64,000 nt of DNA from Brassica napus (taxonomy: Eukaryota > Streptophyta > Magnoliopsida > Brassicales > Brassicaceae), in NCBI RefSeq assembly GCF_020379485.1, contig NW_026015657.1, positions 1 to 64,000 on the forward strand, written 5' to 3'. Made by a program: the position numbers and the translations under genes. Positions within the stretch are counted from its first letter, which is position 1. The number at the start of each line of letters is the position of its first letter. The notes under the pieces were generated by a model. The model was not told where the DNA came from and searched no databases. It worked only from the letters and a program-made list of their open reading frames with translations. Shown here in pieces: positions 1 through 11,916 of this stretch.

Positions 1-475
1 ATCTTGTGAGCCCGACTTTCATCATCTAATCTAGATTAGGTTTTAGTCGAAGGTGTTGTGTGATTACTTTGAAACCGTTATCTTGGAGCCTGGTCATTAA
101 AGTTGTCTTAATTTTTCGAGACCTTGATTTTTTGTGCGAGACCTTGATACAAGGATCTCTCTATTTAAGTGTATCACAAACCCTCATTCTAATCTAAGTT
201 ATCTTTTTTGTTAAAAAACTTGTGTTTTCTTCTCCCTTGCTTTCACGAGTTAAGAGAGTGTCTGGTGGTAGTATCCAGTCTGTTGGTGTGTAATATCCAA
301 CGCCCAAGGGCTTTAGAAAGGTGTGTCATATCCGATCTAAGCCTAGGAGTATCAAGGAGCCTTTCCGCAGCCTCTTGTGTCACCATTCGATCCACAGCCT
401 GATAAACTTGAGTCTTTGATTCGTTTTGCAAGGATCTATCCAAACCATCCAGAGAAAGGTCCTAGGATCTCATTA
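1..475 (+). repeat. 5' LTR of element A (partial)
   Basis: This matches the end of the LTR at 5425-6266 and stops at catta just before the primer site. The first 200 bases differ from the 3' copy by many small indels, including a partly repeated gagaccttg segment at 117-148. The rest is close to identical. A TATA-like tatttaag is at 162-169. The LTR start lies before the window. Confidence 0.85.
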
Positions 476-477
476 AG

Positions 478-489
478 TGGTATCAGAGC
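478..489 (+). other. Primer-binding site of A (initiator tRNA-Met)
   Basis: The sequence tggtatcagagc lies two bases after the LTR end. It is complementary to the 3' end of plant initiator methionine tRNA, the usual minus-strand primer. Confidence 0.85.
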
Positions 490-1015
490 ACTCTGGAAGG
501 GAGTTTCGATTTCTCTTTTGCGATTTTCTTAAGATCTACTCTTTGTCGATTCATATTTTGTTGATCAATCGGTTCTTGGTGTTTATTCTCATTTGATCTG
601 CTTGTTTCACTATCAGGATTGCTAGATCTGATTGTTTCGTATCTCATATTGATAGATCTAAGAATTTCGATCAAGTTTTGAACAAAACCTTTTCACATTC
701 TTGTCGATTACGTTATCGTTTTACTTGATCCGAAAGTTTCTTGTGATTGTGTGACTCGATCTGTTGTTAGATTCATAGATCAGGATTCGATTATCTCATT
801 TCATCATCCGTTGAATCTGATCTGTTATTGTTTCAATTTCGAAACGAAAGATTGAATTCAAATCGTCGCGTGTTGATCAAGTATCTTCATTTGCCGCTTT
901 GTTTGAATACTTTGTTTCTTTGAATCTTGAGTTCTGATTTCTTTTGAACTACTTACTGGTTCAAGTTTTTCGTGTATCAGGAAGCAATGGGGTCTGAGGA
1001 GATGATGAAACCTTT
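490..1015 (+). other. Untranslated leader of A
   Basis: AT-rich leader with no long frame. An ATG at 987 in a GAAGCAATGG context looks like the original gag start, but its frame ends after 24 codons. The downstream gag frame is shifted by one base relative to it. Comparison with element F, whose start codon precedes a similar acidic stretch, suggests a single-base indel between about 990 and 1003. Confidence 0.6.
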
Positions 1016-4000
1016 GTGCGAAGGAATAGATTGCTGCAAGAAGCAATCACCAAACAAGTGATGGAAGCGATGGTGAAGTTACTAGAAGAGAAGTATGATC
1101 AGAGACCGCATGATGGGCAAGGACAAGCATCTGGTTCAAGACATGAGCCAAGAAGAAACAGACAAGGTCAGCGTGAGCATGCTGGATCAGAAGAGACTGA
1201 TAACTTCTATGAGAGAAGTAGCCATAGCTCCGGTTCAAGACGTAGCAGTAGAAGATCTCGACGTGATCATGAGGGCCGGAGGCATAGACGCAATGAGCTA
1301 TCAGGGTTAAAGCTTAAGATCCCTCCTTTCCATGGTAAAGCTGATCCAGATGCCTATCTTGAGTGGGAGAAGAAGATCGAACTCGTTTTCAACTGTCAGC
1401 ATTACTCAGAGACTAAGAAGATTCAAGTAGCTGCTACCGAGTTCAATGACTATGCATTGAGCTGGTGGGATCAGTTGGTTACAAACAAGAGGCGCAATGG
1501 TGAATTTCCCATTGAAACATGGGCAGAGATGAAAGCTGTGATGCGCAAGAGGTTTGTACCAAGCCATTATCACCGTGATCTTCATCAAAAGCTGAGACTG
1601 CTCACACAAGGATCAAAGTCTGTAGAGGAATACTTTCAAGAGATGGAGTTGCTTATGCTAAGAGCTTGTGTATCTGAGGACAGTGAAGCTACCATGGCAC
1701 GATTTCTTGGTGGACTCAACCGTGAGATACAAGATAGAGTGGAGATGCAACACTACTTGGAAATAGAGGAGATGCTACACAAAGCTATCTTGGTGGAGCA
1801 ACAAGTTAAGAGAAGAAGTCATGCGCGTGGCAGCTATGGTTCCAATAGATACCAGACCTCTAAGGAAGATAAACCGAGCTATCAAAAGGAGAGCAAGCCA
1901 CAGCCAAAAGAAGAAGCCAAGTCTAGTAGCATCTACAACAAAGATAAGGGGAAAGTGGAAGCTACAAGCTCGCGTGCAAGAGATGTGAAGTGTTTTAAGT
2001 GCCAAGGACGTGGGCACTATGCTAATGAGTGTACCAACAAACGTGTGATGATCCTTCATGCCAATGGAGAATATGAATCTGCTGATGATGAGACAGAGGC
2101 CGAAGAAGATCACAGTTCAGAAGAGGAGTATGTTGCCAACCCGGTTGCTGGAAGGTTGCTAGTTGCTAGAAGAACCTTGAGTCTTCAAAGCAAGACCGAA
2201 GAAATGGAGCAAAGAGAGAATCTCTTCTATACTAGATGTCTAGTGCAAGGAAAGGTCTGTAGTCTTATTGTGGATGGAGGCAGTTGTGTCAACGTTGCGA
2301 GTGAGACTATGGTTAAAAAGTTGGGTTTGAAGGTCCAGAAGCATCCTAAACCATATAGGCTCCAATGGCTCAATGAAGAGGGCGAGATGAGAGTATCTAC
2401 TCAGGTTATGGTTCCCTTAGCCATTGGTAAATATGAAGATGAGATTCTTTGTGATGTGTTGCCTATGGAAGCTGGACACATTCTCCTTGGAAGGCCGTGG
2501 CAATCAGATAGACGTGTGATACATGATGGGTATGCCAACAAGCACACGTTTGAGTTTAAAGGGAGAAAAACAGTTCTTGTGCCTATGACTCCTAAGGAAG
2601 TTCAGGTTGATCAGCTTCAGCTACAAAAGAAGAAAGAGATAGATCTTCCCGCTGAATCAACAAAGCAACTAAACTTCTATGCCAAGTCTGGTGATGTTAA
2701 AAGATCTCTCTGCTCTAACCTTCCTATCCTTTTGTTTATCTATAAGGAATCCCTCTTGACCACTACTAACATTGCACCGGAGTATCCGAGTGAACTTGTC
2801 AATCTTTTACAGGAATATCAAGATGTTTTTCCAGAAGATAGTCCCAATGGACTACCACCAGTGCGAGGGATTGAGCACCAAATTGATTTTGTGCCCGGTT
2901 CTACACTTCCCAATAGGCCAGCATACAGAACCAATCCGGTGGAGACCAAAGAACTACAAAGGCAAGTAGAGGAACTGATGGAGAAAGGGCATATCCGAGA
3001 GAGCATGAGTCCTTGTGCTGTTCCAGTGCTACTTGTGCCCAAGAAAGATGGGAGCTGGCGCATGTGTGTTGATTGCAGAGCCATCAACAATATCACTGTA
3101 AAGTATCGCCATCCTATTCCTAGATTAGATGATATGCTTGATGAATTGCATGGTTCTTGCATATTTTCTAAGATTGATTTGAAAAGTGGATACCATCAGA
3201 TTAGGATGAAAGAAGGAGATGAATGGAAAACTGCATTCAAAACTAAACATGGTCTATATGAGTGGTTAGTCATGCCATTTGGATTAACCAATGCACCTAG
3301 TACATTCATGAGATTAATGAATCATGTTCTTAGATCATTCATTGGCATATTTGTTGTGGTATACTTTGATGACATCCTTGTATACAGTAAGAGCTTTAAT
3401 GATCATATAGAACATCTTAGAGCTGTTCTTGATGTGCTTAGAAAGGAATCTCTTTTTGCTAACCTTAAGAAGTGTACTTTTGGAACGGATCACTTGGTCT
3501 TTTTAGGCTTTATTGTGGGTGCAGATGGGGTTAAAGTTGATCCAGAGAAAGTAAGAGCTATACGAGAATGGCCAATTCCTAAGACAGTGAGTGAAGTAAG
3601 GAGCTTCCATGGACTTGCTGGTTTCTATAGGCGCTTTGTGAAAGACTTCAGCACCATAGCATCTCCCTTGACTGAAGTAATCAAGAAAGAAGTCGGATTC
3701 AAGTGGGGAGAAGCACAAGAACTTGCCTTTCAATGCCTAAAAGAGAAGCTTACTAATGCCCCTCTTCTTATACTTCCTGATTTTAATAAAACTTTTGAAA
3801 TAGAATGTGATGCTTCAGGAATTGGAATTGGTGCTGTATTGATGCAGGAGAAGAGACCCATTGCATACTTCAGTGAGAAGCTTGGAGGAGCTACCCTCAA
3901 CTATGCAACTTATGATAAAGAACTATATGCCTTGGTGAGAGCCTTGCAGACTTGGCAACACTACCTCTGGCCTAAAGAGTTCGTCATACACACAGATCAT

Positions 4001-5668
4001 GAGTCTCTCAAATACCTCAAAGGACAGCACAAACTCAGCAAGAGACACGCAAGGTGGGTCGAGTTCATTGAGACATTTCCTTATGTCATCAAGTATAAAC
4101 AAGGTAAGGAAAACATAGTTGCTGATGCACTATCCAGAAGGTATGTTCTCTTGAACACTCTTGATGCTAAGCTATTAGGATTTGAGCAGATTAAAGGAAT
4201 GTATGAGAATGATCCTGATTTTAAAGAAGCTTACAACTCTTGTGAGAAATTTGCTGAGGGACACTACTTTAGGCATGATGGTTTTCTTTTCTATGATAAT
4301 CGATTGTGTGTGCCTAACTGTTCTTTGAGAGACTTGTTTGTTAGGGAATCTCATGGAGGAAGTCTCATGGGTCACTTTGGTATTGCAAAGACTCTTAAAA
4401 CTTTGCAGGATCATTTCTTTTGGCCTCGGATGAAAAGAGATGTGGAGAAACTATGTGAGAGATGTGCAACTTGCAAACAAGCCAAGTCTAAGGTTCAGTC
4501 TCACGGTTTGTATACTCCTCTCCCTATACCTTATCATCCTTGGAATGACATATCTATGGATTTCATTGTTGGCTTGCCTAGAACTAGGACTGGAAAGGAT
4601 TCTATCTTTGTGGTTGTGGATAGGTTCTCAAAGATGGCACATTTCATAGCTTGTCACAAAACTGATGATGCATTGCATATTGCTAACTTGTTCTTTAAAG
4701 AGATTGTGCGCATACATGGCATGCCTAAGACTATTGTTTCTGATAGAGATACTAAGTTTCTTAGTTATTTTTGGAAGACTCTTTGGTCTAAGCTAGGTAC
4801 TAAACTCTTGTTTTCTACTACCTGTCATCCACAAACTGATGGACAAACTGAAGTAGTTAATAGGACTCTTGGAACACTCTTGCGTGCATTCATAAAGAAA
4901 AACTTGAAATCATGGGAAGACTATTTGCCTCATTGTGAATTTGCATACAATCATGCTGTGCATTCTACTTCTAAGTTTTCTCCTTTTGAGATAGTTTATG
5001 GGTTCAATCCCAACTCTCCTTTAGATTTAATTCCTTTACCTGAGTGTGAAAGGGTCAGCGTTGATGGCAAAAAGAAGGCAGAGATGGTGAAACAACTCCA
5101 CGAGCAGGCTAGGCTCAACATTGAGGCAACAACCAAACAATATGTTAAGCATGCTAACAAAGGACGGCGTGAGATGGTCTTTGAAGTGGGTGATCAGGTT
5201 TGGATTCACCTAAGGAAAGAGAGGTTTCCCAATGAAAGGAAGTCCAAGCTGATGCCGCGGATTGATGGACCTTTTAAGGTCATAAGGAAGATCAGCAACA
5301 ATGCCTACAAACTGGATTTGCAAGGTAAGTATGATGTGAGTAATAGCTTCAATGTTACTGACTTGATCCCTTTTATTGCAGATGAGCCAGATTTGAGGAC
5401 AAATCCTTTTCAAGTGGGAGGGGATGATATGATCATGGACCAGCTAGTTGATAAAGATGAAGAAGGAGAGACTAAAGATACACTAGCTGAAGAGGAAGCT
5501 GTCTTAGCCATTCCCACAGGTCCTATCACTCGTGCAATGACAAGGAGACTCAAGGAAGCCGTTGGAAACATACTGAAGATCTCTAAGAAGCAAGAAGACT
5601 GTCTTGGTAGAAGCTTGAGCCACCAAGACACACTCATCACCATTCATGTGATCTTACCATCAAGCTGA
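1016..5668 (+). CDS. Gag-pol polyprotein of gypsy element A
   Basis: This open frame of 1550 codons encodes the virus-like-particle protein and the enzymes that copy and integrate the element. Gag runs from about residue 94 to 260 and is followed by a CCHC zinc knuckle at about 326 ([14 protein letters not shown]). The aspartic protease motif is DGGSC near 420. RT has YFDD at about 783, and RNase H has ECDASG near 935. Integrase has an HHCC finger (GHFG, then CERCATCKQ) and the DDE acidic residues in SMDF, SDRDTKF and the region after TDGQTE. The C-terminus has a GPITRA motif and extends 81 codons into the 3' LTR. The first codon at 1016 is GTG; the first in-frame ATG is 1061. The likely original start at 987 is out of frame, so the N-terminus may be damaged. 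Confidence 0.9.
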   Translation: MRRNRLLQEAITKQVMEAMVKLLEEKYDQRPHDGQGQASGSRHEPRRNRQGQREHAGSEETDNFYERSSHSSGSRRSSRRSRRDHEGRRHRRNELSGLKLKIPPFHGKADPDAYLEWEKKIELVFNCQHYSETKKIQVAATEFNDYALSWWDQLVTNKRRNGEFPIETWAEMKAVMRKRFVPSHYHRDLHQKLRLLTQGSKSVEEYFQEMELLMLRACVSEDSEATMARFLGGLNREIQDRVEMQHYLEIEEMLHKAILVEQQVKRRSHARGSYGSNRYQTSKEDKPSYQKESKPQPKEEAKSSSIYNKDKGKVEATSSRARDVKCFKCQGRGHYANECTNKRVMILHANGEYESADDETEAEEDHSSEEEYVANPVAGRLLVARRTLSLQSKTEEMEQRENLFYTRCLVQGKVCSLIVDGGSCVNVASETMVKKLGLKVQKHPKPYRLQWLNEEGEMRVSTQVMVPLAIGKYEDEILCDVLPMEAGHILLGRPWQSDRRVIHDGYANKHTFEFKGRKTVLVPMTPKEVQVDQLQLQKKKEIDLPAESTKQLNFYAKSGDVKRSLCSNLPILLFIYKESLLTTTNIAPEYPSELVNLLQEYQDVFPEDSPNGLPPVRGIEHQIDFVPGSTLPNRPAYRTNPVETKELQRQVEELMEKGHIRESMSPCAVPVLLVPKKDGSWRMCVDCRAINNITVKYRHPIPRLDDMLDELHGSCIFSKIDLKSGYHQIRMKEGDEWKTAFKTKHGLYEWLVMPFGLTNAPSTFMRLMNHVLRSFIGIFVVVYFDDILVYSKSFNDHIEHLRAVLDVLRKESLFANLKKCTFGTDHLVFLGFIVGADGVKVDPEKVRAIREWPIPKTVSEVRSFHGLAGFYRRFVKDFSTIASPLTEVIKKEVGFKWGEAQELAFQCLKEKLTNAPLLILPDFNKTFEIECDASGIGIGAVLMQEKRPIAYFSEKLGGATLNYATYDKELYALVRALQTWQHYLWPKEFVIHTDHESLKYLKGQHKLSKRHARWVEFIETFPYVIKYKQGKENIVADALSRRYVLLNTLDAKLLGFEQIKGMYENDPDFKEAYNSCEKFAEGHYFRHDGFLFYDNRLCVPNCSLRDLFVRESHGGSLMGHFGIAKTLKTLQDHFFWPRMKRDVEKLCERCATCKQAKSKVQSHGLYTPLPIPYHPWNDISMDFIVGLPRTRTGKDSIFVVVDRFSKMAHFIACHKTDDALHIANLFFKEIVRIHGMPKTIVSDRDTKFLSYFWKTLWSKLGTKLLFSTTCHPQTDGQTEVVNRTLGTLLRAFIKKNLKSWEDYLPHCEFAYNHAVHSTSKFSPFEIVYGFNPNSPLDLIPLPECERVSVDGKKKAEMVKQLHEQARLNIEATTKQYVKHANKGRREMVFEVGDQVWIHLRKERFPNERKSKLMPRIDGPFKVIRKISNNAYKLDLQGKYDVSNSFNVTDLIPFIADEPDLRTNPFQVGGDDMIMDQLVDKDEEGETKDTLAEEEAVLAIPTGPITRAMTRRLKEAVGNILKISKKQEDCLGRSLSHQDTLITIHVILPSS

Positions 5669-6266
5669 TCATCATCTAGGCAAGTGGCTTGGTATACTCT
5701 TTTTCCCTTGATTAGTTTTGTCCCACTGGGTTTTCTAATCAAGGTTTTTAATGAGGTATCAAGTTCACTTACACATTCCTAGTTGATGTATCTTGGATGC
5801 AACTCGGCCTAAGGCATCTTGGACCGACTTCATCATCTATCTTATATTATGTTTTAGTCTAAGTGTTGTGTTATTACTTTGAAACCGTGTGGAGCCTGTT
5901 CCTTTAAGTTTTCTTATGTTTTCGAGACCTTGTGCATGTACAAGGATCTCTCTATTTAAGTGTATCACAAACCCTCATTCTAATCTAAGTTATCTTTTGT
6001 TTAAACCTTGTGTTTTCTTCTCCCTTGCTTTCACGAGTTAAGAGAGTGTCTGGTGAGTAGTATCCAGTCTGTTGGTGTGTAATATCCAACGCCCAAGGGC
6101 TTTAGAAAGGTGTGTCATATCCGATCTAAGCCTAGGAGTATCAAGGAGCCTTTCCGCAGCCTCTTGTGTCACCATTCGATCCACAGCCTTGATAAACTTG
6201 AGTCTTTGATTCGTTTATGCAAGGATCTATCCAAACCATCCAGAGAAAGGTCCTAGGATCTCATTA
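5425..6266 (+). repeat. 3' LTR of element A
   Basis: The 842-bp LTR begins tgatatgatc directly after a polypurine tract (gtgggagggga, 5414-5424) and ends gatctcatta. Its first 244 bases also code for the polyprotein C-terminus. The start and end are set by comparison with element F, whose boundaries are fixed by a target-site duplication. Confidence 0.85.
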
Positions 6267-6876
6267 TCTTTGGTCTTGGCAGCTTGTCTTGTAATTGGTT
6301 GATTCAAACTGAGGCAAAAGGAGACTGAATGCGCCAATGTATCTTGCTCCTTATGTGACCAGATACATGCTTCTCCTTTTGCCTTTACCTTTTGCTTTTG
6401 CTTTCACTTTACAGCTTGCTCCTTATCTATACAAGATGCTCAGCATATTCCTTCCCTCCATAAGCCTTCAACGGTCTTGTTAATTCAAACCTGCCGCGCC
6501 CACACATTGCACAACTTGATCAAGACTGATCCGAGTGATGGCTGTACCGGATGGGATGTACGGACGCTGTACGGCCTTGAGGTCCGTACACTCGTCCTAT
6601 GCTTTCATCCAACTTCCTTCTATGGTTAACCCTTACACCTTCTTGGATCACCCTAGGCCGTACCATGGCCGTACCGAACGCCCTATCTTTGCACCATACT
6701 TCCATCTTCTCTTTAACTCCTCCAAAGCCTCCACATGATCAGTCTAAGTCTTTCCTAGACTTAACTTCACAAGATAACTCCTTCAGAACACTTCTGAAGC
6801 TTGATTGAACTCTTCTAGACATCTTCTAGAGCTTGCCCTATTCTTGTACAAGCTCCATCTTCTCTTCAGTTCAACA
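6267..6876 (-). repeat. 3' LTR of element B, remnant right of the A insertion
   Basis: Sequence appears identical to 11307-11916 at a constant offset of 5040. The outer about 355 bases lie beyond element A, outside the window. The right boundary is the tcaaca at 6871-6876, followed by cactccccctcaag, which is the polypurine tract read on the plus strand. Confidence 0.88.
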
Positions 6877-9171
6877 CTCCCCCTCAAGCTTGACTTTAGG
6901 AGATCCTAAGCCAAGCTTGGAACTCTGAAGAGTCTCCCTCATTAAAAACCTTACAAGGAAAACCCATTGGGACAAAACCTTGCAAGGGAAAAAGAGTAGA
7001 GCTCTCCAAAGCCTAGGGATTGGCCAGTGAACTCTTGTGCCTTAGAACCAGTGAGGTTGGACACAAGAAGTTCTGGATCACGGCCTAAACTGGTGCAGCA
7101 ACTCCACAAGACTTTGCGCACTCAACAACTCAGCTTCACCTCTTCATGGAACTGGTTTGAGGTCTCCCCCTCTCAACTGACTTCACAGCCTTCTTAGAGA
7201 AGCTAGGACACGACCAGATCATCTTCACAACACTAGTGAGGCTGATCAACACTTCACACACGGCTTGCCCTCTTCATAGAACTGGTTTGGATATCCCCCT
7301 CTCAACCGACTTCACAGCCTTCTTAGGGAAGCTAGGAAATGATCAGGTCCTTCTTTGGTGAGGCTCAAGCACTGGTACCTGATACATTATCCCACAGGTG
7401 CATCAGTACCTATTAAAAACAAGAAAATGAATATCCTGCATCACACTTGATGCACACAATCTCACAATTCAATCATAATCATCTTAAGTATCTTTTCAAG
7501 CACAAGCAATGAATAAGATGAATGAAAAGGATTGAAAAGAGTTTTAAAAATCTAATGGGAACTTCCCTTGTGTTTTTGTGAGTTTCCAAACTCTCTCAAT
7601 GCACCATCTTCATGGCATCATCAACTTCTTGGAAAGGCAGAGTGGATTCATCAGCTTCTCCTCAATCACCTCTCATTGAAGCTGCTTTGATGGAGAGCCT
7701 TCTTCCTCACTTGCCAAGGCTGCTCTGAACAGCCTCTTGCCTAGACACGCCACTGACTTGGTCCGGTTGATGATCCTTGTAGAAGCTTTTGCAAAAGACT
7801 TGTTACTGACCATGGATCATATGCATTAAGACTCCCCCTCAAGCTTAGAACCGAAACCAGAAGAAGCTAAGCTTGTGATGATCCTATGCATCTCCATGGT
7901 CTAATAACTATCATCTTTCATGATAGCTTTCTTCTTGTGAGTTTACTCTCTTCCTTAACCAGGAACTAGGGTGTTTGAATCACCATAGAGAGTCTCACAA
8001 GACACACCTCTCATTGCATAATGACCCATGCTACACTTCCTGTAGACTAAGGACTAGATATGTCCAATGGTATTATGCAATGGCTATCTCTCATTGCATA
8101 CTCAATCACACTACACTTCCTGTAGATTATGGACTAACATGTCCTAGTGATGATATGCAATGGCACAAGACCTTTGTCTCTACATTCTTGGTTGATGGCG
8201 AGTTACATGTATCACTTCCCTTGTGTACCTAACACCACCAAAACTCAATGCAAGATCAGATCATCCCATTGGGATCAAACCAAGATCATCCATCCTGTTT
8301 GATCACCAATGCCACAATAATATATGATACTTGAAACAAGCTAGACAATCAAGACAATCTAGCAAAGACAATCAATTCAGTTTTTTTTTTTTAAATGCAA
8401 CAATAGATGAATGCATTAGGTTACACTAACTATATGAATGAAACAGATTCAATCCAAAATGGAACACAAGTCTAGATGATACTTCTGCAATTAAGGCGAC
8501 AAGAGTGACACAATTCATGCATATGCTCACTAGTTTTATCAAGGCCAATGATTCAAGTAGCTTAGACATACTTCTAAATGCTTATAAGACATCACTGATG
8601 GATTTAACTATGGCATAGCAACAATCAGAACTGGATTGAGTCGAGACAAGCAGATTTCAATTTCTAACAATGACAATGCAAGTTCTATACAGTTCTCTAA
8701 ATGCAAAGCTTATATCAGGTCATTTGCAATTTAGGCTCATTTTTAAATGCATTACTACATGAATGCACAATCTTAAAGAATTAGCTATATGAATGCAACG
8801 GGTTCAATCCATGAGTAATATTAAAGCTCTGCACAACAGTTTCAATCAGAACCAATGATGCAAGCAACTTAGACAATTTCTAATTGATGCAAGACTTTCA
8901 TTGATGGATTAAACATAGGCAATAACATCAGATAACACTAGGATTGAACTTAGACAGTATGAGATATGCTTATGTATGCAAAAGAACTTATCAATCATGA
9001 TGCAAGCAGCAGAGACATTCTACTCAATTCTACAACACATCCATGATGATTCAAGCTATGACAACACTCAAGACAATGCAATAAACAAAACATGAGATTC
9101 TGGGACTCTAGACACCACTCACAGCATAATAAATAAAGACACAAGCTCTTATTAAGGGTTAAGAGGTTTGC
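6877..9171 (-). other. Non-coding internal region of B (3' half)
   Basis: No coding domain is visible. It matches the 3' part of element J (46286-47891). On the minus strand it contains an intron-like segment from gtaagc at 9175-9170 to ttag at about 8229, 947 bases long and AT-rich, with a run of T at 8380-8391. Segments such as 7990-8150 contain imperfect direct repeats around ctctcattgcata. Confidence 0.6.
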
Positions 9172-9429
9172 TTACAAACAAGAGATCCGAGCTGATCTCT
9201 TGAACCTCCATGGGCACGGTTCACTTGAACTTGGCATGAACTTGATACTTGGATTCAGTATCCAACACCTTTCCTTGGTGTGCCCATCCCTCTTGCAATG
9301 CTCACTCTCCAATGCTTCACTCTTCGGCTGGATCACTCCATGATCAGCTTGCAATGGTCTTGGTTTACATTGCATCACCCTTCTGGTGATGCTCTTTCTT
9401 TGCATGTCGACTGTCCTCTCTACACTCAT
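9172..9429 (-). pseudogene. Gag remnant of element B (zinc knuckle only)
   Basis: The minus-strand frame keeps the nucleocapsid motif HCKRDGHTKERCW, found in the gag of element J. The first part of gag is missing: compared with J at 45470-46240, roughly 600 to 700 bases between the leader and the zinc knuckle are gone. The remnant runs into ILNPS and then leaves the family pattern. It cannot encode a working capsid protein. The deletion is seen by comparison; its mechanism is not known. Confidence 0.7.
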
Positions 9430-10933
9430 CTGATGCGTAGGCTATGGTGACTAAACCACCATGGACAGAACCATAAGTCATCTCTCCATTGTCACAACAT
9501 CCTCTCTACCCTCTTTGGAGCAGGCTGTGGACTTCCCACAGAATGTTGGCAACAGGCTTCATTTTACCATTCTATTGTATGATAAGGATGAACTTCAAGA
9601 CCAGGAGCACATCACCCTAACAGCTGTGCTTAAATCACTGATCCATCCTTTTGCTTTAAGCTTCAAGTACTCTCAGATCACCGGCCTTCCTCATGGCATA
9701 GGTGGTGACCTTCTTCTTCTTGTGTGCCTTGAACCAGGAGCTCAACAACCTCGTGGCCTGCGCTTCTTAAACCGGCTTCTACACACAAGAACCTTCCCAT
9801 TGCTCCACACAATGGTTGGTCTTCCGCTTGTATGTCTTGAACCAGGAGCTCAACAACCTCGTGGCCTGCGCTTCTTAAACCAGCTTCTACACACAAGTAT
9901 CTTCCCATTGCTCCACACAATGGTTCAAGTCTTCCTCTTTTCTTGGATAGGTGGTGAGCAGAGAACACTTCTTGTGAACCTGAAACACCACTCAAACTCC
10001 AGCAAGGATAAGACACAAGAGTATTGGGATCAATCCTTGATTAATCATCAGGTTTGATTCCCAATCTCACAAGCAATGCAACAGATAGACACAAGGCATT
10101 ATCAAGTTCTATTCTTTGCAAGCTAGCTCTCTAAGAACAAGCAAGATCCTAACAGATTCAAGACAAGTTACTTAGGCACTTTTAAAAGCTTCTTTACTCA
10201 GCACTTTAGACATGAATCTAATGCTTCAATGTAAGATAGCCACAAGACAATATGCAACAGCTTTAAATTCAGTTTCAATCCATGTATGCAAGCAGATTCA
10301 GTTAATCACTCTAAGCATCACTATGAAACGAAGCTAAGCATATTAATCACATTCAGTCACCAAACAAAGCTCTTAAAGTATCCTGGGACAGATTCTAAAC
10401 ATTTTAATTTATCAATCTTTAACAGTCCTCAGGTTTTCAATCACATCACACATTACAACCAGTCAACAACACAAGCTCATTATCAAGAGGGTTTTAAAAT
10501 CGCTTACACAAGGAACCAGGTTGGTTCCTTAAACCTCCAAGGGGACTGGCCATGGCTTTTGTTGAATCTGAGAGTCTGGATAGTCACCCACCTTCTACTC
10601 CTTCAGTTCATGACCACCTTCTTGTTTCTCCAGCTCAAAGACTCCTCCTTTCTCCAAGTCTTCTAGGCGCCATCACCTTGACAGCTTTCATGATGAACCG
10701 GGTGAAGAAAGCTCTTGGAGGAGGCGCCTTGGATGAGGTTCGTGAGTCCTCTCCATACACTTCTTCTTCCAATGAGTCTCTCCATCAGTATAGACAGGAG
10801 AAAGGATGAGAGACACGCCCTTCAGTCTTCTTCTCATGGAGAAACTGAACTCGGATGGGAATGTCTTCAAGGATTGGATTTGAGCTGAGGGTAGAGCTTG
10901 TGTTGTGCGGAAGCTACAGCTCAGGTTCTGATG
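9430..10933 (-). other. Leader region of B with intron-like segment and 108-bp duplication
   Basis: On the minus strand this is the stretch between primer site and gag. It contains an apparent intron from gtaagc at 10507-10502 to the cag ending at 9980 (528 bases) and a 108-bp tandem duplication at about 9718-9935. A 112-codon frame across the duplication is also open in element J, but it spans the presumed 3' splice site, so I do not call it a gene. Confidence 0.55.
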
Positions 10934-10951
10934 AACCTGGCTCTGATACCA
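10934..10951 (-). other. Primer-binding site of B
   Basis: The minus strand reads tggtatcagagccaggtt, matching initiator tRNA-Met and directly abutting the LTR end at 10952. Confidence 0.85.
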
Positions 10952-11916
10952 TATGATTTTTAAAGAGATCTCTACTCTGGTAGTATGTGTGTGTGTATAA
11001 GCTTCAATGAAGAATGATTAGAGCTTGTTCTAGGTGATTTAGGAAGAGAGATTTGTGAGAGTGTATAAGAGACTTAAGAACAGAGAGATTAAGAGACTTA
11101 AGAGACTAGAGATACTGAGAGAATAAGAGACTGAAGATTAGTGTTTCAGATTAGAGAAGGAGAGGGGAAACCCCCTTACTCACTTAGTCTATTACAATCG
11201 CCAATCCTTGGCTTATATATGTCTCTACACTTTGCAATATCATAAACCTATATCCTAGGGCTGATATTAACTTGAATGATGGACGGCCTGGATGAGATAA
11301 GGCTGGTCTTTGGTCTTGGCAGCTTGTCTTGTAATTGGTTGATTCAAACTGAGGCAAAAGGAGACTGAATGCGCCAATGTATCTTGCTCCTTATGTGACC
11401 AGATACATGCTTCTCCTTTTGCCTTTACCTTTTGCTTTTGCTTTCACTTTACAGCTTGCTCCTTATCTATACAAGATGCTCAGCATATTCCTTCCCTCCA
11501 TAAGCCTTCAACGGTCTTGTTAATTCAAACCTGCCGCGCCCACACATTGCACAACTTGATCAAGACTGATCCGAGTGATGGCTGTACCGGATGGGATGTA
11601 CGGACGCTGTACGGCCTTGAGGTCCGTACACTCGTCCTATGCTTTCATCCAACTTCCTTCTATGGTTAACCCTTACACCTTCTTGGATCACCCTAGGCCG
11701 TACCATGGCCGTACCGAACGCCCTATCTTTGCACCATACTTCCATCTTCTCTTTAACTCCTCCAAAGCCTCCACATGATCAGTCTAAGTCTTTCCTAGAC
11801 TTAACTTCACAAGATAACTCCTTCAGAACACTTCTGAAGCTTGATTGAACTCTTCTAGACATCTTCTAGAGCTTGCCCTATTCTTGTACAAGCTCCATCT
11901 TCTCTTCAGTTCAACA
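10952..11916 (-). repeat. 5' LTR of element B
   Basis: A 965-bp LTR starting TGTTGAACTGAAG on the minus strand and ending ATA before the primer site. A TATA-like tatataag is visible on the minus strand near 11213-11220. Six GTAC cores lie between 11583 and 11715. The same LTR family, diverged, is in elements H and J. Confidence 0.88.

Larger units (their letters stand above)
1..6266 (+). mobile_element. Element A: Ty3/gypsy LTR retrotransposon, CRM-like, left end outside window
   Basis: The order is partial 5' LTR, tRNA-Met primer site, leader, one long gag-protease-RT-RNase H-integrase frame, and a 3' LTR ending at 6266. The gag-pol frame runs on into the 3' LTR, as in centromeric retrotransposons of the CRM clade, and the satellite context fits that. 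From memory the Brassica member is called CRB; that assignment is an inference. Sequence from 6267 on matches 11307 on, so A is inserted inside the left LTR of element B. The expected target duplication is tcttt, but its left copy lies outside the window. Confidence 0.88.
6267..11916 (-). mobile_element. Element B: gag-remnant, non-autonomous copia-type LTR element
   Basis: LTR sequence at both ends, a minus-strand primer site at 10934-10951 and a polypurine tract beside the left LTR define the element. Its restored length would be about 6.0 kb. It holds no protease, integrase or RT and only a zinc-knuckle remnant of gag. The internal sequence is collinear with element J, including two intron-like segments and a 108-bp tandem duplication, so B and J are one family. 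Element A interrupts its left LTR. B is inserted in the gag of element C; the right flank is tactc and the left flank is outside the window. Confidence 0.82.

Noticed and set aside
478..489. tRNA genes at the tggtatcagagc sites
   Set aside because: Only the primer-complementary 3' end of the tRNA is present; there is no cloverleaf sequence around it.
9461..10057. A 198-codon plus-strand frame in element B
   Set aside because: It lies antisense to the element leader, covers the 108-bp duplication and an intron-like edge, and shows no domain.
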